From: Sulfurospirillaceae bacterium | Lineage (GTDB): Bacteria; Campylobacterota; Campylobacteria; Campylobacterales; Sulfurospirillaceae | Assembly: GCA_028684065.1 (NCBI GenBank) | Contig: JAQUGO010000009.1 | Coordinates: 24,694-88,693 of the forward strand | Reading direction: 5' to 3' | Length of the DNA: 64,000 bases | Shown: one piece after another, positions 1 to 10,381 of the stretch | Layout: the number at the start of each line of letters is the position of its first letter | How positions within the stretch are numbered: position 1 is the stretch's first letter | Notes under the pieces: model-generated | Told to the model about the DNA's origin: nothing | Database searches by the model: none | What the model saw: the letters and a program-made list of their open reading frames with translations, nothing else | Position numbers and translations under genes: made by a program

Positions 1-612
1 ATAATTATGACTTAAAGATACGACATTACCATAACCACTATTTTGATTGTACTCGGTAAATTTCACAACACCATCTGCTGGAGCTAAGATAGGCGTACCC
101 GGATTGGCTCTCAAATCAAGGCCAGTATGAAACTCTTTGCGTTTTAAAATAGGATTTTCTCGCCAACCAAATTTCGAGGTAACTTCACTATAGGCCATTA
201 CATCACCACTAGGAATATTATCAAAAAAGATTTTCTGCTGTACAATAGTTAAGTCAATTTCATCTAACCTAGTATCGATAGTGTCTTCTTCATTGGTTCT
301 AAGACCTACCATCTCTTCCATACTAGCAATTTTATCTCTAATATTTTCATATTCTTGTGCTTTTTCTGAAATTTTTGTCTGTAACTCTTCATTTTGAATT
401 AAAAGAGTATTGCGCTCTTGAATGGCAACTTCTTTTTTTGCATCTAGTGTGGAAACTTCTTTAACCAAAAACGAAATGACTATGCTTCCTATAACAATCA
501 CTAAAATGACAAACAATGTAAAATAAACTAAAAACTTCTTAATCAGCTGATGTAATAAAAAATGACGTGAACCATTAACATCAGAAATAGTAACTGTAAA
601 CTTATTTTTCAC
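1..612 (-). CDS. M23 family metallopeptidase, 3' end outside window
   Basis: Partial gene; the visible N-terminal 204 residues come from a GTG start at 612. A short cytoplasmic tail is followed by one membrane helix (about residues 25-48) and a coiled coil (about 50-105). The start of a LytM/M23 zinc endopeptidase domain follows, with the HxGxD motif (H162, D166) in a HTGLDLR context; the HxH ligand pair would lie beyond the edge. Helical-shape peptidases of this layout (Csd-type in Helicobacter) cut peptidoglycan crosslinks from the periplasmic face of the inner membrane. The start overlaps the end of folC by 11 bases, so the two are probably co-transcribed. The family call is strong; the specific cell-shape role is inference. 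Confidence 0.88.
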   Translation of the reverse strand, partial: MKNKFTVTISDVNGSRHFLLHQLIKKFLVYFTLFVILVIVIGSIVISFLVKEVSTLDAKKEVAIQERNTLLIQNEELQTKISEKAQEYENIRDKIASMEEMVGLRTNEEDTIDTRLDEIDLTIVQQKIFFDNIPSGDVMAYSEVTSKFGWRENPILKRKEFHTGLDLRANPGTPILAPADGVVKFTEYNQNSGYGNVVSLSHNY

Positions 613-1756
613 ATCTACCCTTTAAAAATGCTTCAACAACAGAGAATGAACCAAAGATCAAATACTCTTTATCCTCTTTTATATCACTAAAAATATCTAC
701 TTTAATACCCAAAGCGATAGCCGTTTCTTTTAATGCCTCTTGATTCACTGCCCTTGGGCTTTCAATTGCAATTATTTCCAGTGAGAGAAGTATAGGTTTT
801 AAAACGCTCAAAATTTCATTATACGCTTTATCACTGTAACAATTGTAGACTAATATAACTTTTTTTTCGCCAAAATGCTTTACTAATGCATGAGCAGCCA
901 TGACATTGTGTCCTACATCAATGGTAACATTCTGTAAAAAACGTTGACACCGACCTTGCAATAAGGGTGCATCAAAATTTTGCAATACAATATCATACCC
1001 AAGAACCGTTAATGCACAAAGGGCTGCTTTAAAATTTTCTCCTAAAAAAGAGGAATAACCATGCTGTAATACAAAAAGGTCTATTTCTTTTTCTTTTTTT
1101 GCATCAAAAAAACCATCAACATAAAAAATTTTTTTGTCTATTTCACATGCTTTTTGAAGTGCTAGACCATACACTTCAGCTTCATATTGTTTTGCTAACA
1201 CAAAATTTGTTGTGACACTATTCAGTTTTGTTTGAGTAATAGCTCCAATAGTATTGCCTAAAAAAGCCTGATGGTCATAGCCAATAGGTGTGATTAGAGA
1301 GAGTATTTTAGGAAAAACTGTTGTTGCATCATACTCACCTCCCATGCCAGCTTCCAAAACAACATAATCACAGTGCTCACTAAAAATGACCATCGCTAAT
1401 AATGTCGTGTATTCAAAATAAGAGAGTGATTGAGAATCTTCATGGCTCAGCCAAATCATTAATTGCATGTGTGCATTTTCTAAGGAAAAATGGCTTACAT
1501 CCTTACCATCTACCCAAATGCGTTCATTAAATGTCATAATATGAGGAGAGGTATAATGGCCGACATGTAAGCCTTGTTGATAAAGCATATGGGCAAGAAA
1601 CCGTCCTGTTGTTCCTTTGCCATTAGTGCCTACAACTTGAATTATTTTGGGTATTTTTAGATGATGCGTTATACTTGCATAAATTTTAGGCATACGTTTT
1701 GTATCTATCACATCGTAAAAAAGTGGCTTATTGGCTAAAAAATCAAAAAGTGACAT
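602..1756 (-). CDS. folC: Bifunctional folylpolyglutamate synthase / dihydrofolate synthase
   Basis: Adds glutamate to dihydropteroate and to folates, in the cytosol. The ATP-binding loop GTNGKGTTG is at residues 43-51, followed by the Mur-ligase-family substrate signature around YTSPHIMTFNERI (about 78-90). The protein has 384 residues, slightly shorter than enterobacterial FolC (about 420). The ATG overlaps the stop of the upstream GGDEF gene in a TAATG arrangement, and the 3' end overlaps the M23 peptidase start. This indicates a tightly coupled operon. Confidence 0.93.
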   Translation of the reverse strand: MSLFDFLANKPLFYDVIDTKRMPKIYASITHHLKIPKIIQVVGTNGKGTTGRFLAHMLYQQGLHVGHYTSPHIMTFNERIWVDGKDVSHFSLENAHMQLMIWLSHEDSQSLSYFEYTTLLAMVIFSEHCDYVVLEAGMGGEYDATTVFPKILSLITPIGYDHQAFLGNTIGAITQTKLNSVTTNFVLAKQYEAEVYGLALQKACEIDKKIFYVDGFFDAKKEKEIDLFVLQHGYSSFLGENFKAALCALTVLGYDIVLQNFDAPLLQGRCQRFLQNVTIDVGHNVMAAHALVKHFGEKKVILVYNCYSDKAYNEILSVLKPILLSLEIIAIESPRAVNQEALKETAIALGIKVDIFSDIKEDKEYLIFGSFSVVEAFLKGRCEK

Positions 1757-3300
1757 TAGGCAGAGGGCATTACTCGATTTCGTCCCGCCTCTTTTGCTTT
1801 ATACAAAAGTGCATCTGCCGCGCTTACAGTTTCTTCCCCACTCTTATGACCTGAGCGTTGGGCAAGACCGCTACTGATTGTTAAATTAATACGTTCATTT
1901 TTATATAAAAATTTAAATTGCTCTATAATGGAACGAATTTTATCCGCAAAATGAATTCCTTGTGCTAAATCTGTACTCGGCAAAATCACTAAAAATTCTT
2001 CTCCACCATAACGCCCTGCAAAATCAACTTGACGGATATACTTACGTAAAATCTTACCAACCGTTGAGAGAATAACATCACCTGCTTCATGTCCATACGT
2101 ATCATTAACCATTTTAAAATGGTCAATATCAATAAAACAGAGTGTGTAATCTATTTTATATCGATTATACGCATCTTCAACACGAGCTAGTTCATCAACC
2201 AGTGCTCTTTTGGTAGCAACATGCGTTAAATAATCCTCTTTAACTTCTTGTTTTGCAACCATTAAAGCGGATTCTAATTTATTGATACGACTTTGCAATT
2301 TTCCAATCGTCTCTTGGTTGGCAGACATCTTTTCACTTAAGGATCTTGTCTCATTTTCTAAAGATGAGGCAATATGCAATAGCTTGACTTGAACTGATTC
2401 AAAACTATCTTGTGAAAAATCAATTTTTTGAAGGTCAGCTTTAATCTCTTTCACTTGATCATGACTGAAGTTACTACTATTGATGAGATCAATAATTTTT
2501 TTATTAATCTCATCTAAAATTTTATCAAGAGTGGCTACTTTTTTTTGCACTTCTGCTTTATCTAAGGCAATGCGTTTTGAAATCAACTGTTTAATCTCTT
2601 TTTGAAGACCTTGAGAATTTAATGATTCGGGTGAATTACGCAACTCATAGCTAATATTAGCTAATTCATCATTCATACCTGAAGCAATAGAAGGGACTAA
2701 AGATGCAATAATTAAGGGGGCAAGAATTTTGTAAGCCTCTAAACTGCTATCTTTCCCAAGAATTTTCAGAATATCTCGAACCATCATTTCTAAGTCATCT
2801 TTATTAATAGAGCCATATTCATCTAGTTTTTTAAGATAGTTATCATCATAATTTGAAATAAAATCAAACCATTTTTCTTTAACCAAATCTATAGACTGTA
2901 AATTTTGATGAAAATCAAGTCGTTCGATTGAAGCGTGGGCTAAATTACTCGCTTTTGCATCATGCAAAAGAGAAATGGCTTGTAATACTCTCTTAGATAG
3001 GATGACTAAAGAATTAAGCATTTTGCTTGCATCTCCCTCATTGGCGCGGTTAAGTTTCGCTACGAAAAAAGAGAGCAACTCATCAATGCTACTAACGTTA
3101 AAACGTTTTAAATCACTTGCAATGGAAGGATCCAGTTTTTTAATATATTTATCAACTTTTTGGCAATCTTCAACAATGACACCTTTTTGTTTAGCCACTT
3201 TGCAAAATACTTTGGCATAATTATCGGGTGTTAAATTAAGGTGCTCCGCCTTGATCATTTCCAAACTATCGCGTATTATTTCATTGATTGTTGTTGCCAT
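1756..3300 (-). CDS. GGDEF domain protein, probable diguanylate cyclase
   Basis: The 514-residue protein has a C-terminal GGDEF domain (about residues 350-514) with an intact active-site GGEEF at 432-436. An RxxD inhibitory site (RQVD) sits exactly five residues before it, so c-di-GMP synthesis with product inhibition is plausible. The usual DxLTGLxNRR entry motif is changed to DYLTHVATKRAL. The first 340 residues are helical and coiled-coil-like with no membrane segment or sensory domain I recognise, so the protein is probably cytosolic. It sits between lptE and folC and overlaps both, so it belongs to the same operon. Activity is inferred from the motifs only. Confidence 0.87.
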   Translation of the reverse strand: MATTINEIIRDSLEMIKAEHLNLTPDNYAKVFCKVAKQKGVIVEDCQKVDKYIKKLDPSIASDLKRFNVSSIDELLSFFVAKLNRANEGDASKMLNSLVILSKRVLQAISLLHDAKASNLAHASIERLDFHQNLQSIDLVKEKWFDFISNYDDNYLKKLDEYGSINKDDLEMMVRDILKILGKDSSLEAYKILAPLIIASLVPSIASGMNDELANISYELRNSPESLNSQGLQKEIKQLISKRIALDKAEVQKKVATLDKILDEINKKIIDLINSSNFSHDQVKEIKADLQKIDFSQDSFESVQVKLLHIASSLENETRSLSEKMSANQETIGKLQSRINKLESALMVAKQEVKEDYLTHVATKRALVDELARVEDAYNRYKIDYTLCFIDIDHFKMVNDTYGHEAGDVILSTVGKILRKYIRQVDFAGRYGGEEFLVILPSTDLAQGIHFADKIRSIIEQFKFLYKNERINLTISSGLAQRSGHKSGEETVSAADALLYKAKEAGRNRVMPSA

Positions 3301-3802
3301 TTTGGAGTCCTTTAATTGCTATCTTAGAAACAAACTCATCAATTGCATCTAAAGAAGAGTATTTAATTGCATTAAATCTGCTAGTATCAGAGATAACACT
3401 ATTGGCTTCAATAGAGAAGTCATATTCCCCACTTGTTGATACTTTCTCACTTTTGCCATTGCTGTCTTGATAAGTGATACTCAATTTGACAAGTGCCTTA
3501 TACGCAATAACATAACCATATTGGTCATAAACTGTTGGACTAAAAGTTACTGATCCAATAGAGACATTAAGCACTGTATCAGCTTCTTCTTTACTCACAA
3601 TTTTTGCACCAAAGCGGCTTACGATAGCTTCATTAACAGCATCTTTAATTAAAACACTGTTACGAGGATCTTTTCTTGAAATAATGACTTCTGCATAAAT
3701 TTTTTGCCCAAGCATTTCTCTCGCATAATGCGACGTTGGTTTATATCCACATCCACTGAGCATAATCATACATAGCACGATTCCAAGAAAAAATTGTCTC
3801 AT
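3281..3802 (-). CDS. lptE: LptE-like LPS-assembly lipoprotein
   Basis: A 173-residue lipoprotein: the signal peptide (residues 1-18) ends in the lipobox LSGC, with acylated Cys at residue 19. The body resembles LptE/RlpB, the outer-membrane partner of LptD in lipopolysaccharide insertion (pattern AREMLGQKIYAEVIISRKDPRNS). It lies one base after leuS, an arrangement I recall from Campylobacter. The end overlaps the GGDEF gene by 20 bases. LptE proteins diverge strongly, so the name rests on lipobox, size and context. Confidence 0.72.
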   Translation of the reverse strand: MRQFFLGIVLCMIMLSGCGYKPTSHYAREMLGQKIYAEVIISRKDPRNSVLIKDAVNEAIVSRFGAKIVSKEEADTVLNVSIGSVTFSPTVYDQYGYVIAYKALVKLSITYQDSNGKSEKVSTSGEYDFSIEANSVISDTSRFNAIKYSSLDAIDEFVSKIAIKGLQNGNNNQ

Positions 3803-3803
3803 T

Positions 3804-6251
3804 TTATTTTACCACCAAGTTAATAAGTTTATTCGGCACATAAATCTCTTTAATAAGTGTTGCATTTTCCAGCCATTTTGCAACACTCTCTTTACCAATG
3901 CATAAAGCCTCTTCTTTTGAGATAGAAGCGCTTACTTCAACTTCAGAGCGTTTTTTTCCATTGATAGTAACTGCTAAGACCATTGTATCTTCAACAAAAA
4001 CTTCAGCTTTAAGCACAATAGGTACAAAGTTTGATAGGCCAAATAAGGACTCACTCATTTCCCAACAAATATGAGGAACAATAGGTTCTAAGACATTTAA
4101 AAGAATAAAATACCCTTCACTCCAAACACTCTTATCATCTTGGTCACTAAGGGCATTTAACGCTTCCATACATGCTGCAATCAATGTATTAAAGGTATAA
4201 TTTCCCTCATAAATTTCATGAGATTTTTTGAGGGCTTCATACACTTTTTTACGTGCATACCTTGACTCTTTGGTTAAACTATCGTGATTAATCTGAGGTA
4301 TTTGTTTGCATGCAAAAGCATTTTCACTTTTAAAAGCTAGTTTTTTTAAAAATCTAAAAGCACCTTCTACAGCACTATCATTCCACTCTAACTCTTTTTG
4401 AGGAGGAGCGGCAAAAAGGATAAATAAACGTGCTGTATCAGCCCCATATTCTTTAATAATGGCATCAGGGTCAACCGTATTGCCTTTACTTTTGCTCATC
4501 TTGGAGCCATCTTTAAGAACCATTCCTTGTGTTAAAAGATTGGTGAAGGGCTCATCGCAATTAACATATCCCAAATCTCTTAAAACCTTTGTAAAAAAGC
4601 GTGAATATAAAAGGTGCAAAATAGCATGTTCAATACCGCCTACATATTGATCAACACTCATCCAATAATTAGCGCTTTCTTTATCAAAAGGCACAGCATC
4701 CCACAAAGATGGGTCCGTCGTATAACGTAAAAAATACCAACTTGATTGAAAAAAGGTATCCATTGTATCGGTTTCACGGATGGCATCAGCATTACATGTA
4801 GGACATGTTGTGTATTTCCATGTTGGATGCTTATCTAAAGGATTACCTTCTCCTTTAATTTCGACATCTTCAGGTAAGGCAACAGGTAGGTTTTCAATTT
4901 TTTCAGGCACAAGCCCACATTTTGGACAATGTACCATAGGAATAGGTGCACCCCAATAACGTTGTCGGCTAATCCCCCAATCTCTAAGTTTGTAATTGAC
5001 AACTTTTGTCCCGATTTGATTGACTTCAAAGTGAGCAATAATTGCTTTTTGAGCACTTTTAGAATCTAGTCCACTAAATTCTCCTGAATTAACAAGAGTG
5101 CCATACTCTGTCGTTGCACAACTTCCGTCAAATAGTGTGGATGATTCAATACTTTGAACAATAGATAAATCATATTTCTTAGCGAATTCAAAATCCCGTT
5201 CATCGTGTGCCGGTACAGCCATAACTGCTCCACCACCATACTCTACTAAAACAAAATTAGCTACCCATACTGGTACACTTTTGCCCGTTAGTGGATGAAT
5301 CACATCAAGTTCTAAGGCCAAACCTTCTTTATCCGCTTGTGCGCGCTCTCGTGAACCTACACTTTGCATTTTTTTAATACTTGCTATTTTTTCATCACTG
5401 AGAAGTTTATGTTCTATTAAATACTTAACAATAGCATGTTCAGGGGCCAAAGCCGTGTACGTCACACCGAAAATAGTATCAGGTCTGGTTGTAAAAACTT
5501 TATATCCATCAAATTGATGGTTTAATTTCGCTTTTGAAGTCTCACTTAATGAAAAAGAAAACTCTAAACCCTCACTTCGTCCTATCCAATTCTCTTGCAT
5601 CGTTAAAACTTGATTTGGCCACCCCTCTTTTAACGTAGCACAGTCATCCAATAGCTCTTGTGCATATTGTGTGATTTTAAGGTAATAACCTGGCATTAGT
5701 CGTTGCTCGACAGGATTATCACATCGCCAGCAACAGCCTTCTTCTACTTGTTCATTCGCCAAAACAGTCTGACATGTATTACACCAATTCAGTGTTGCAT
5801 TTTTTTGATAAACCAAGCCCTTTTCAAACATTTCAATAAAAATACGCTGTTCATGCTTCGTATACAACACATCACTTGCTGCAAACTCTCGTGTTTTTGA
5901 AAAAGACAACCCTAGAGATGCGAGCTCTTTACGCATATAATCAATATTTTCATAGGTCCATTTTTTAGGATGTATCCCGTGTTTAATGGCAGCATTTTCC
6001 GCTGGCATACCAAAGCTATCCCAACCAATAGGATGTAACACATTAAAACCGTGTTTACGGTGATGTCTAGCGATAGCATCGCCAATGGTATAATTACGCA
6101 CATGTCCCATATGAATCCGTCCACTAGGATAAGGGAACATACTTAAAATATATTTTTTCTTTTGCGAAAAATCTAAACTTGGTTCAAACGCATTGGTTTG
6201 ATCCCAATACGCTTGCCATTTCTTTTCAACATCTACTGGACTATAAAGCAT
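3804..6251 (-). CDS. leuS: Leucyl-tRNA synthetase
   Basis: Class I synthetase charging tRNA-Leu. The nucleotide-binding HIGH-type motif reads HMGH at residues 47-50 and the KMSKS loop is at 584-588. The CP1 editing domain lies between ([19 protein letters not shown]). Cys pairs NWCNTC and CCWRC suggest a zinc-binding insertion. At 815 residues it has typical bacterial LeuS length. The RBS CGGAG precedes the ATG. It follows secF by 41 bases in the same direction. Confidence 0.97.
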   Translation of the reverse strand: MLYSPVDVEKKWQAYWDQTNAFEPSLDFSQKKKYILSMFPYPSGRIHMGHVRNYTIGDAIARHHRKHGFNVLHPIGWDSFGMPAENAAIKHGIHPKKWTYENIDYMRKELASLGLSFSKTREFAASDVLYTKHEQRIFIEMFEKGLVYQKNATLNWCNTCQTVLANEQVEEGCCWRCDNPVEQRLMPGYYLKITQYAQELLDDCATLKEGWPNQVLTMQENWIGRSEGLEFSFSLSETSKAKLNHQFDGYKVFTTRPDTIFGVTYTALAPEHAIVKYLIEHKLLSDEKIASIKKMQSVGSRERAQADKEGLALELDVIHPLTGKSVPVWVANFVLVEYGGGAVMAVPAHDERDFEFAKKYDLSIVQSIESSTLFDGSCATTEYGTLVNSGEFSGLDSKSAQKAIIAHFEVNQIGTKVVNYKLRDWGISRQRYWGAPIPMVHCPKCGLVPEKIENLPVALPEDVEIKGEGNPLDKHPTWKYTTCPTCNADAIRETDTMDTFFQSSWYFLRYTTDPSLWDAVPFDKESANYWMSVDQYVGGIEHAILHLLYSRFFTKVLRDLGYVNCDEPFTNLLTQGMVLKDGSKMSKSKGNTVDPDAIIKEYGADTARLFILFAAPPQKELEWNDSAVEGAFRFLKKLAFKSENAFACKQIPQINHDSLTKESRYARKKVYEALKKSHEIYEGNYTFNTLIAACMEALNALSDQDDKSVWSEGYFILLNVLEPIVPHICWEMSESLFGLSNFVPIVLKAEVFVEDTMVLAVTINGKKRSEVEVSASISKEEALCIGKESVAKWLENATLIKEIYVPNKLINLVVK

Positions 6252-6292
6252 TCAAAACTCCGTTTACAATATATTTCTTACGAATACCACTT

Positions 6293-7264
6293 TCACACTG
6301 TCCCTTTTTCATATTGGGAGCGCATCTTTTCTTTTTCTATTCTATTTTTTTCTTTAAGGGCTTGCTTGTTTTTATACGATTCTATATCAAACCCAAACCA
6401 TTTAAGTAAAGGTGCTGCCACAAAAATAGAACTATAGGTACCAATAATAACACCAAATAAAAGGGTAAAACTAAACCCATGAATAATTTCTCCACCAAAA
6501 AGGAAAAGAGTCAGTACAACCAAAAGCACCGTCAGCGATGTTAATGTGGTCCGTGATAATGTTTTGGAAACAGAAAGATTAATTACGTCAAACAAATCAA
6601 AATTCTTAGTATTTTTGACTTCTTCACGAATTCTATCAAAAACGATAATCGTATCATTAATAGAATATCCTATGAGCGTTAATATTGCAGCGAGCACATC
6701 CAAGCTCATATCAATATCAAAGAGAATAATGGCACCCAAAGTAATAGAAACATCATGGACTAACGCTATAATAGAAGCCACAGCAAAGCGCCATTCAAAA
6801 CGAAATGCAATGTACATTAAAATACCAATAATACACAGAATCGTTGAAGCCAACCCTTTTGCACGGAGTTCACCTCCTACTTTTGGGCCAACAATATCAA
6901 CTTTACGAATATCAAAGTTTCCTGTGCCTACCAACAATGTTCTAATCTTATCACCTAAATCTTGCCCTACACTATCAGTTGCAGTAGCAAAACGGATCAC
7001 TATTTCATCAGGTGAGCCAAACTCAGTAATTTGTGCATTTGCAAATAACTCATCTTGAGAAATTTGCTCTCTGATCTTCTCTATTGGGGCTTTAGTATCA
7101 TACTTTACTTGGACTAATGTCCCACCTGAAAAATCAATCCCATAACTCAGCCCTTTGGTAAACAATAATACATAAGAAACCAATATCAAAATAATTGATG
7201 CAGTAATTAAATGTTTACTTTGTGACATGAAATCATATATCTTACTCTTTGAAAAAATTTCCAT
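6293..7264 (-). CDS. secF: Protein-export membrane protein SecF
   Basis: Six-TM RND-type subunit that works with SecD to pull exported proteins across the inner membrane using the proton gradient. The first periplasmic signature GIDFSGGTLV is near residue 38, and the family motif GYSINDTIIVFDRIREE lies in the TM4-5 region. The 323 residues match the family length. The start overlaps the secD stop by one base (TAATG), implying translational coupling. Confidence 0.96.
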   Translation of the reverse strand: MEIFSKSKIYDFMSQSKHLITASIILILVSYVLLFTKGLSYGIDFSGGTLVQVKYDTKAPIEKIREQISQDELFANAQITEFGSPDEIVIRFATATDSVGQDLGDKIRTLLVGTGNFDIRKVDIVGPKVGGELRAKGLASTILCIIGILMYIAFRFEWRFAVASIIALVHDVSITLGAIILFDIDMSLDVLAAILTLIGYSINDTIIVFDRIREEVKNTKNFDLFDVINLSVSKTLSRTTLTSLTVLLVVLTLFLFGGEIIHGFSFTLLFGVIIGTYSSIFVAAPLLKWFGFDIESYKNKQALKEKNRIEKEKMRSQYEKGTV

Positions 7265-8844
7265 TAGTTACTCCTCTTTATGCCAAACCAAAAGGACAGG
7301 TTTTTACTTTTCTCAATACGTGGCATTAAGAAATCATAGATACCATGGGTGCCTAAAATCGCTGTTAACATTGAAACTAAGATACCAATGCTCATACTCA
7401 CAGCAAAGCCTTTAATAGGTCCCGTACCATAGACATAAAGAATAATAGAGGTAATAAGCGTTGTCAAGTTTCCATCAATAATAGCACTCATAGCATTTTC
7501 ATAACCATGTTCAACCGCTTGTTTAATATTTGAGCCTTTACGAAGTAACTCTCGTATCCGTTCATTAATAATAACATTTGCATCCACAGCCATACCAATG
7601 GTCAAAACAATTCCTGCCATACCAGGAAGTGTCAATGTTGCACCAAAGATAGCCATCACAGCTATTAATAACAAGAGATTTACCAACAAAGCAATATTAG
7701 CAATAATACCGGCCATACCATAATAAACGATCATAAAGCCAACAACCAAAGAAAATCCTGAGATCAAAGCAATTAAACTCGCTTGGATACTATCAGCACC
7801 TAATGATGGACCAACACTGCGTTTTTCAAGTAAAACAACAGGAGCTAAAAGCGCCCCACTTCGAAGTGCAATCGCTACATCGTGAGCCTCTTTGACACTA
7901 AAACCACCACTGATTTGGCCACTACCACCACCAATGCGTTCACGAATAACTGGGTCTGAATAAACATGATTATCAAGAACTATAGCAAGGTGATTACCTA
8001 CATTACTAGCCGTAAAATCACCAAAAATTTTAGCACCCTCTGAATTGAGTGTGAAATTTATAACAGGTTGTTGCATATCACTATAGCCAACTTTAGCATC
8101 TGTTAGCATGCTACCATCCAGAACAGGAATCTCTTTTAAAACATGACGAATGTTATCCCCTCTAGCATCCGGTAAAATTACATCACCGTATTGGCTTGCT
8201 TCCATAGGGCTCATTGTATTGGCACGATCACGGCGTTTTTCATCAACGGCCATTAATTGCAAATGTGCCGCTTTAGCAATTAATTCACGTGCTCTTTGTT
8301 CATCTTCTGCCGTTTTAATACCAGGAAGCTCCACTAAAATTTTATCACTTCCTTGTTTAGCAACATTAGGCTCAGCTAAACCGAATTGATCCAAACGATT
8401 TCGAATTGTTTCAACAGCTTGAGTAATAGCGTACTCTTTAATAAACTCTTTTTCTTTAGCATCAAGGCTCAAGGTAAAATTCAAAGCTTCTTTCGAAACT
8501 TTTAAGCCATTAATTTTTTTAAGCATAGCATCAATTTTTTTCTCTTCATTTTTATCAAGAAGCGTAAAGGTAATGCCTTCTTCTTGAATACGAAGTTCAT
8601 CAATAATGATGTCTTCACTTTGTGTGAAAAATTTAATACTCGATGCAATCGATTTTATTTTTGATTTAATTGCCTCATCCGTTTTAACACCTAGAAGCAT
8701 GTGAAGTCCGCCTTGCAAATCAAGACCTAAAGAAATTTTAGCTCCCTTTTCACTCTGTAAAAAAGTGGGCATTGACATACCCACTCCGAATACAATAGCG
8801 ATAAAAAAAATGATAAGGCGGTAGTTAAAACCACCACTATTCAT
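7264..8844 (-). CDS. secD: Protein translocase subunit SecD
   Basis: Partner of SecF, with a large periplasmic domain and six TM helices. Signatures are GLDLQGGLHMLLG near the N-terminus and GMAVDANVIINERIRE in TM4-5. I chose the ATG at 8844 (526 residues), which overlaps the yajC stop by 8 bases. The upstream in-frame ATG at 8898 would add 18 residues and force a 62-base overlap with yajC. It forms the yajC-secD-secF operon, the standard Sec accessory arrangement. Confidence 0.95.
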   Translation of the reverse strand: MNSGGFNYRLIIFFIAIVFGVGMSMPTFLQSEKGAKISLGLDLQGGLHMLLGVKTDEAIKSKIKSIASSIKFFTQSEDIIIDELRIQEEGITFTLLDKNEEKKIDAMLKKINGLKVSKEALNFTLSLDAKEKEFIKEYAITQAVETIRNRLDQFGLAEPNVAKQGSDKILVELPGIKTAEDEQRARELIAKAAHLQLMAVDEKRRDRANTMSPMEASQYGDVILPDARGDNIRHVLKEIPVLDGSMLTDAKVGYSDMQQPVINFTLNSEGAKIFGDFTASNVGNHLAIVLDNHVYSDPVIRERIGGGSGQISGGFSVKEAHDVAIALRSGALLAPVVLLEKRSVGPSLGADSIQASLIALISGFSLVVGFMIVYYGMAGIIANIALLVNLLLLIAVMAIFGATLTLPGMAGIVLTIGMAVDANVIINERIRELLRKGSNIKQAVEHGYENAMSAIIDGNLTTLITSIILYVYGTGPIKGFAVSMSIGILVSMLTAILGTHGIYDFLMPRIEKSKNLSFWFGIKRSN

Positions 8845-9112
8845 CGATTTTCTTTGCAATATAATCTCTAGAAATTTTAACCATTGTTCCTTCATCATTA
8901 AGCTTTACTTTGATAAAATCATCCTCAGGTTTTACAATTTCACAGATAAGTCCGCCATTGGTAATAATTTTATCACCCTTTTTTAAGGCAGTTAACATCT
9001 CTTTGTGCTTTTTAACCTGTTTTTGTTGTGGTCTAATGACCAAAAAGTAAAAAATCGCGAAAAGCACCACAAGTGGGAGTAATGAAGAAATTAAGTTCGA
9101 AGAACCTTGCAT
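8837..9112 (-). CDS. yajC: Preprotein translocase subunit YajC
   Basis: A 91-residue, single-TM protein that associates with SecDF-YidC. The helix is at about residues 8-24 (SLLPLVVLFAIFYFLVI), followed by the conserved RPQQKQ motif and the soluble GDKIITNGGL segment. RBS AAAGGA lies upstream of the ATG. It is first in the yajC-secD-secF run. Its first 31 or so bases lie opposite the 5' end of lnt, so the two divergent genes overlap head to head. Confidence 0.95.
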   Translation of the reverse strand: MQGSSNLISSLLPLVVLFAIFYFLVIRPQQKQVKKHKEMLTALKKGDKIITNGGLICEIVKPEDDFIKVKLNDEGTMVKISRDYIAKKIDE

Positions 9113-10353
9113 GGGAATCCTTTAGAAAAATTTTTTTAAGTAATTATTTTAGCGTTACTTATCTAATAAAAGCCTTTTTTATTGCTTTTTGTCTCTCTGC
9201 ATTTATTTATAGTGCTTATTTTGAAATAACGTCATTCGTGCTTAATTCCCTTTTGGCAGTCATAGGGTTTTATCTCTTGATAGGCGAAAATAGAATTGTT
9301 TGGTTTTGGAGTGGTTTTTTTATAGGTCTTTTATGGTTTTATTGGATAAGTTTTAGTTTTGTTTATTACGACTTAGACTATCTTATTCCCCTTATTATTT
9401 TAGGTGTCGCCCTATCCTATGGTCTTTTGTTTTGGGTGATTGGAAGATTAAGCACCAATGCTTTTGTACAAACAGTATTACTATTTTCTCTTAGCTACAT
9501 TGCGCCTTTTGGTTTCAATTGGTTTAAGCCTGAGCTCATTTTACTCAATACTTATTTTTCACCTAATACTCTTCTGTTCGCTCTCTTTTTAAACGGTATT
9601 ACCCTAGTCAAAACAGTACCAAACTATTATAAGTTCATAGGCATTGCGATGATACTTTTTTCATTTCATATGCCACATGTACCTACACAGCAAACCTCTT
9701 TACATGTGAATATCCCCTCTATGCATATTGAACAATCTAAGCGTTGGGATAAAGCATATCAACATGATGCTATTATGCTCAATTTTTCACTTATTGAAGA
9801 GGCTATTAAAAAAGGAGATTCTCTTATCATCTTGCCTGAAAGTGCATTTCCTCTTTATCTAAATCGCGAAAATCAACTGATTGCAAAACTAAAAATGTAT
9901 TCCACGCAGATTGCGATAGTCGCTGGTTCTTTAACATACGAAAATGAAAATTTTTATAACTCTTCCTACCTTTTTACACAAGGAGAAATGCAGATTGCAC
10001 ATAAAGTTATTTTGGTTCCTTTTGGTGAAGAAATTCCTTTTCCTGCATTGATTACTAACTTTATCAATCGCATCTTTTTTGATGGTGCAAAGGACTATCA
10101 AAAAGCAAAAGAGCCTCAAGATTTTACAATTTCTGGAGAGATTTTTAGAAGTGCCATCTGTTTTGAAGCAACCACAGATTTACTGTATCAAGGTAAGCCT
10201 AAACAGATGATTGCCATTAGCAACAATGCATGGTTTACACCATCGATTGAACCAACATTACAGCATTTATTGTTACAACTTTATGCGAGAAAATACAATA
10301 CAATTATATATCACTCCGCTAATGCTGGCATTAGTGGAGTGATAGTACCGTAA
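9082..10353 (+). CDS. lnt: Apolipoprotein N-acyltransferase
   Basis: Transfers the third acyl chain onto the N-terminal Cys of lipoproteins at the periplasmic side of the inner membrane. N-terminal TM helices (about residues 25-170) precede a nitrilase-like domain carrying the Glu-Lys-Cys triad in ILPESAFPLY, KVILVPFGEEIPF and AICFEA. It is about 423 residues, shorter than E. coli Lnt (512), and ends without a clear final TM helix. Short forms appear usual in this phylum. The start is uncertain: GTG 9073 or ATG 9082, both inside the antisense 5' end of yajC. Confidence 0.88.
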   Translation: MKKLSSKNLAWESFRKIFLSNYFSVTYLIKAFFIAFCLSAFIYSAYFEITSFVLNSLLAVIGFYLLIGENRIVWFWSGFFIGLLWFYWISFSFVYYDLDYLIPLIILGVALSYGLLFWVIGRLSTNAFVQTVLLFSLSYIAPFGFNWFKPELILLNTYFSPNTLLFALFLNGITLVKTVPNYYKFIGIAMILFSFHMPHVPTQQTSLHVNIPSMHIEQSKRWDKAYQHDAIMLNFSLIEEAIKKGDSLIILPESAFPLYLNRENQLIAKLKMYSTQIAIVAGSLTYENENFYNSSYLFTQGEMQIAHKVILVPFGEEIPFPALITNFINRIFFDGAKDYQKAKEPQDFTISGEIFRSAICFEATTDLLYQGKPKQMIAISNNAWFTPSIEPTLQHLLLQLYARKYNTIIYHSANAGISGVIVP

Positions 10354-10374
10354 AGGTAGTGCATCTACCTTTAC
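10350..10374. terminator. Hairpin between convergent lnt and metK
   Basis: A perfect 10-bp inverted repeat, GTAAAGGTAG and CTACCTTTAC, separated by TGCAT. It overlaps the lnt stop codon and lies just beyond the metK stop. On the plus strand a T6 run follows 12 bases later, so it probably terminates lnt and perhaps also metK. The distal arm runs into a copy of the recurrent TTACATGTAA palindrome (10371-10380). Confidence 0.6.
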
Positions 10375-10381
10375 ATGTAAG

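Noticed and set aside
6546..7058. 170-codon open frame opposite secF
   Set aside because: Antisense to a fully conserved gene, Ser/Ile/Thr-rich composition typical of a shadow frame, no RBS.
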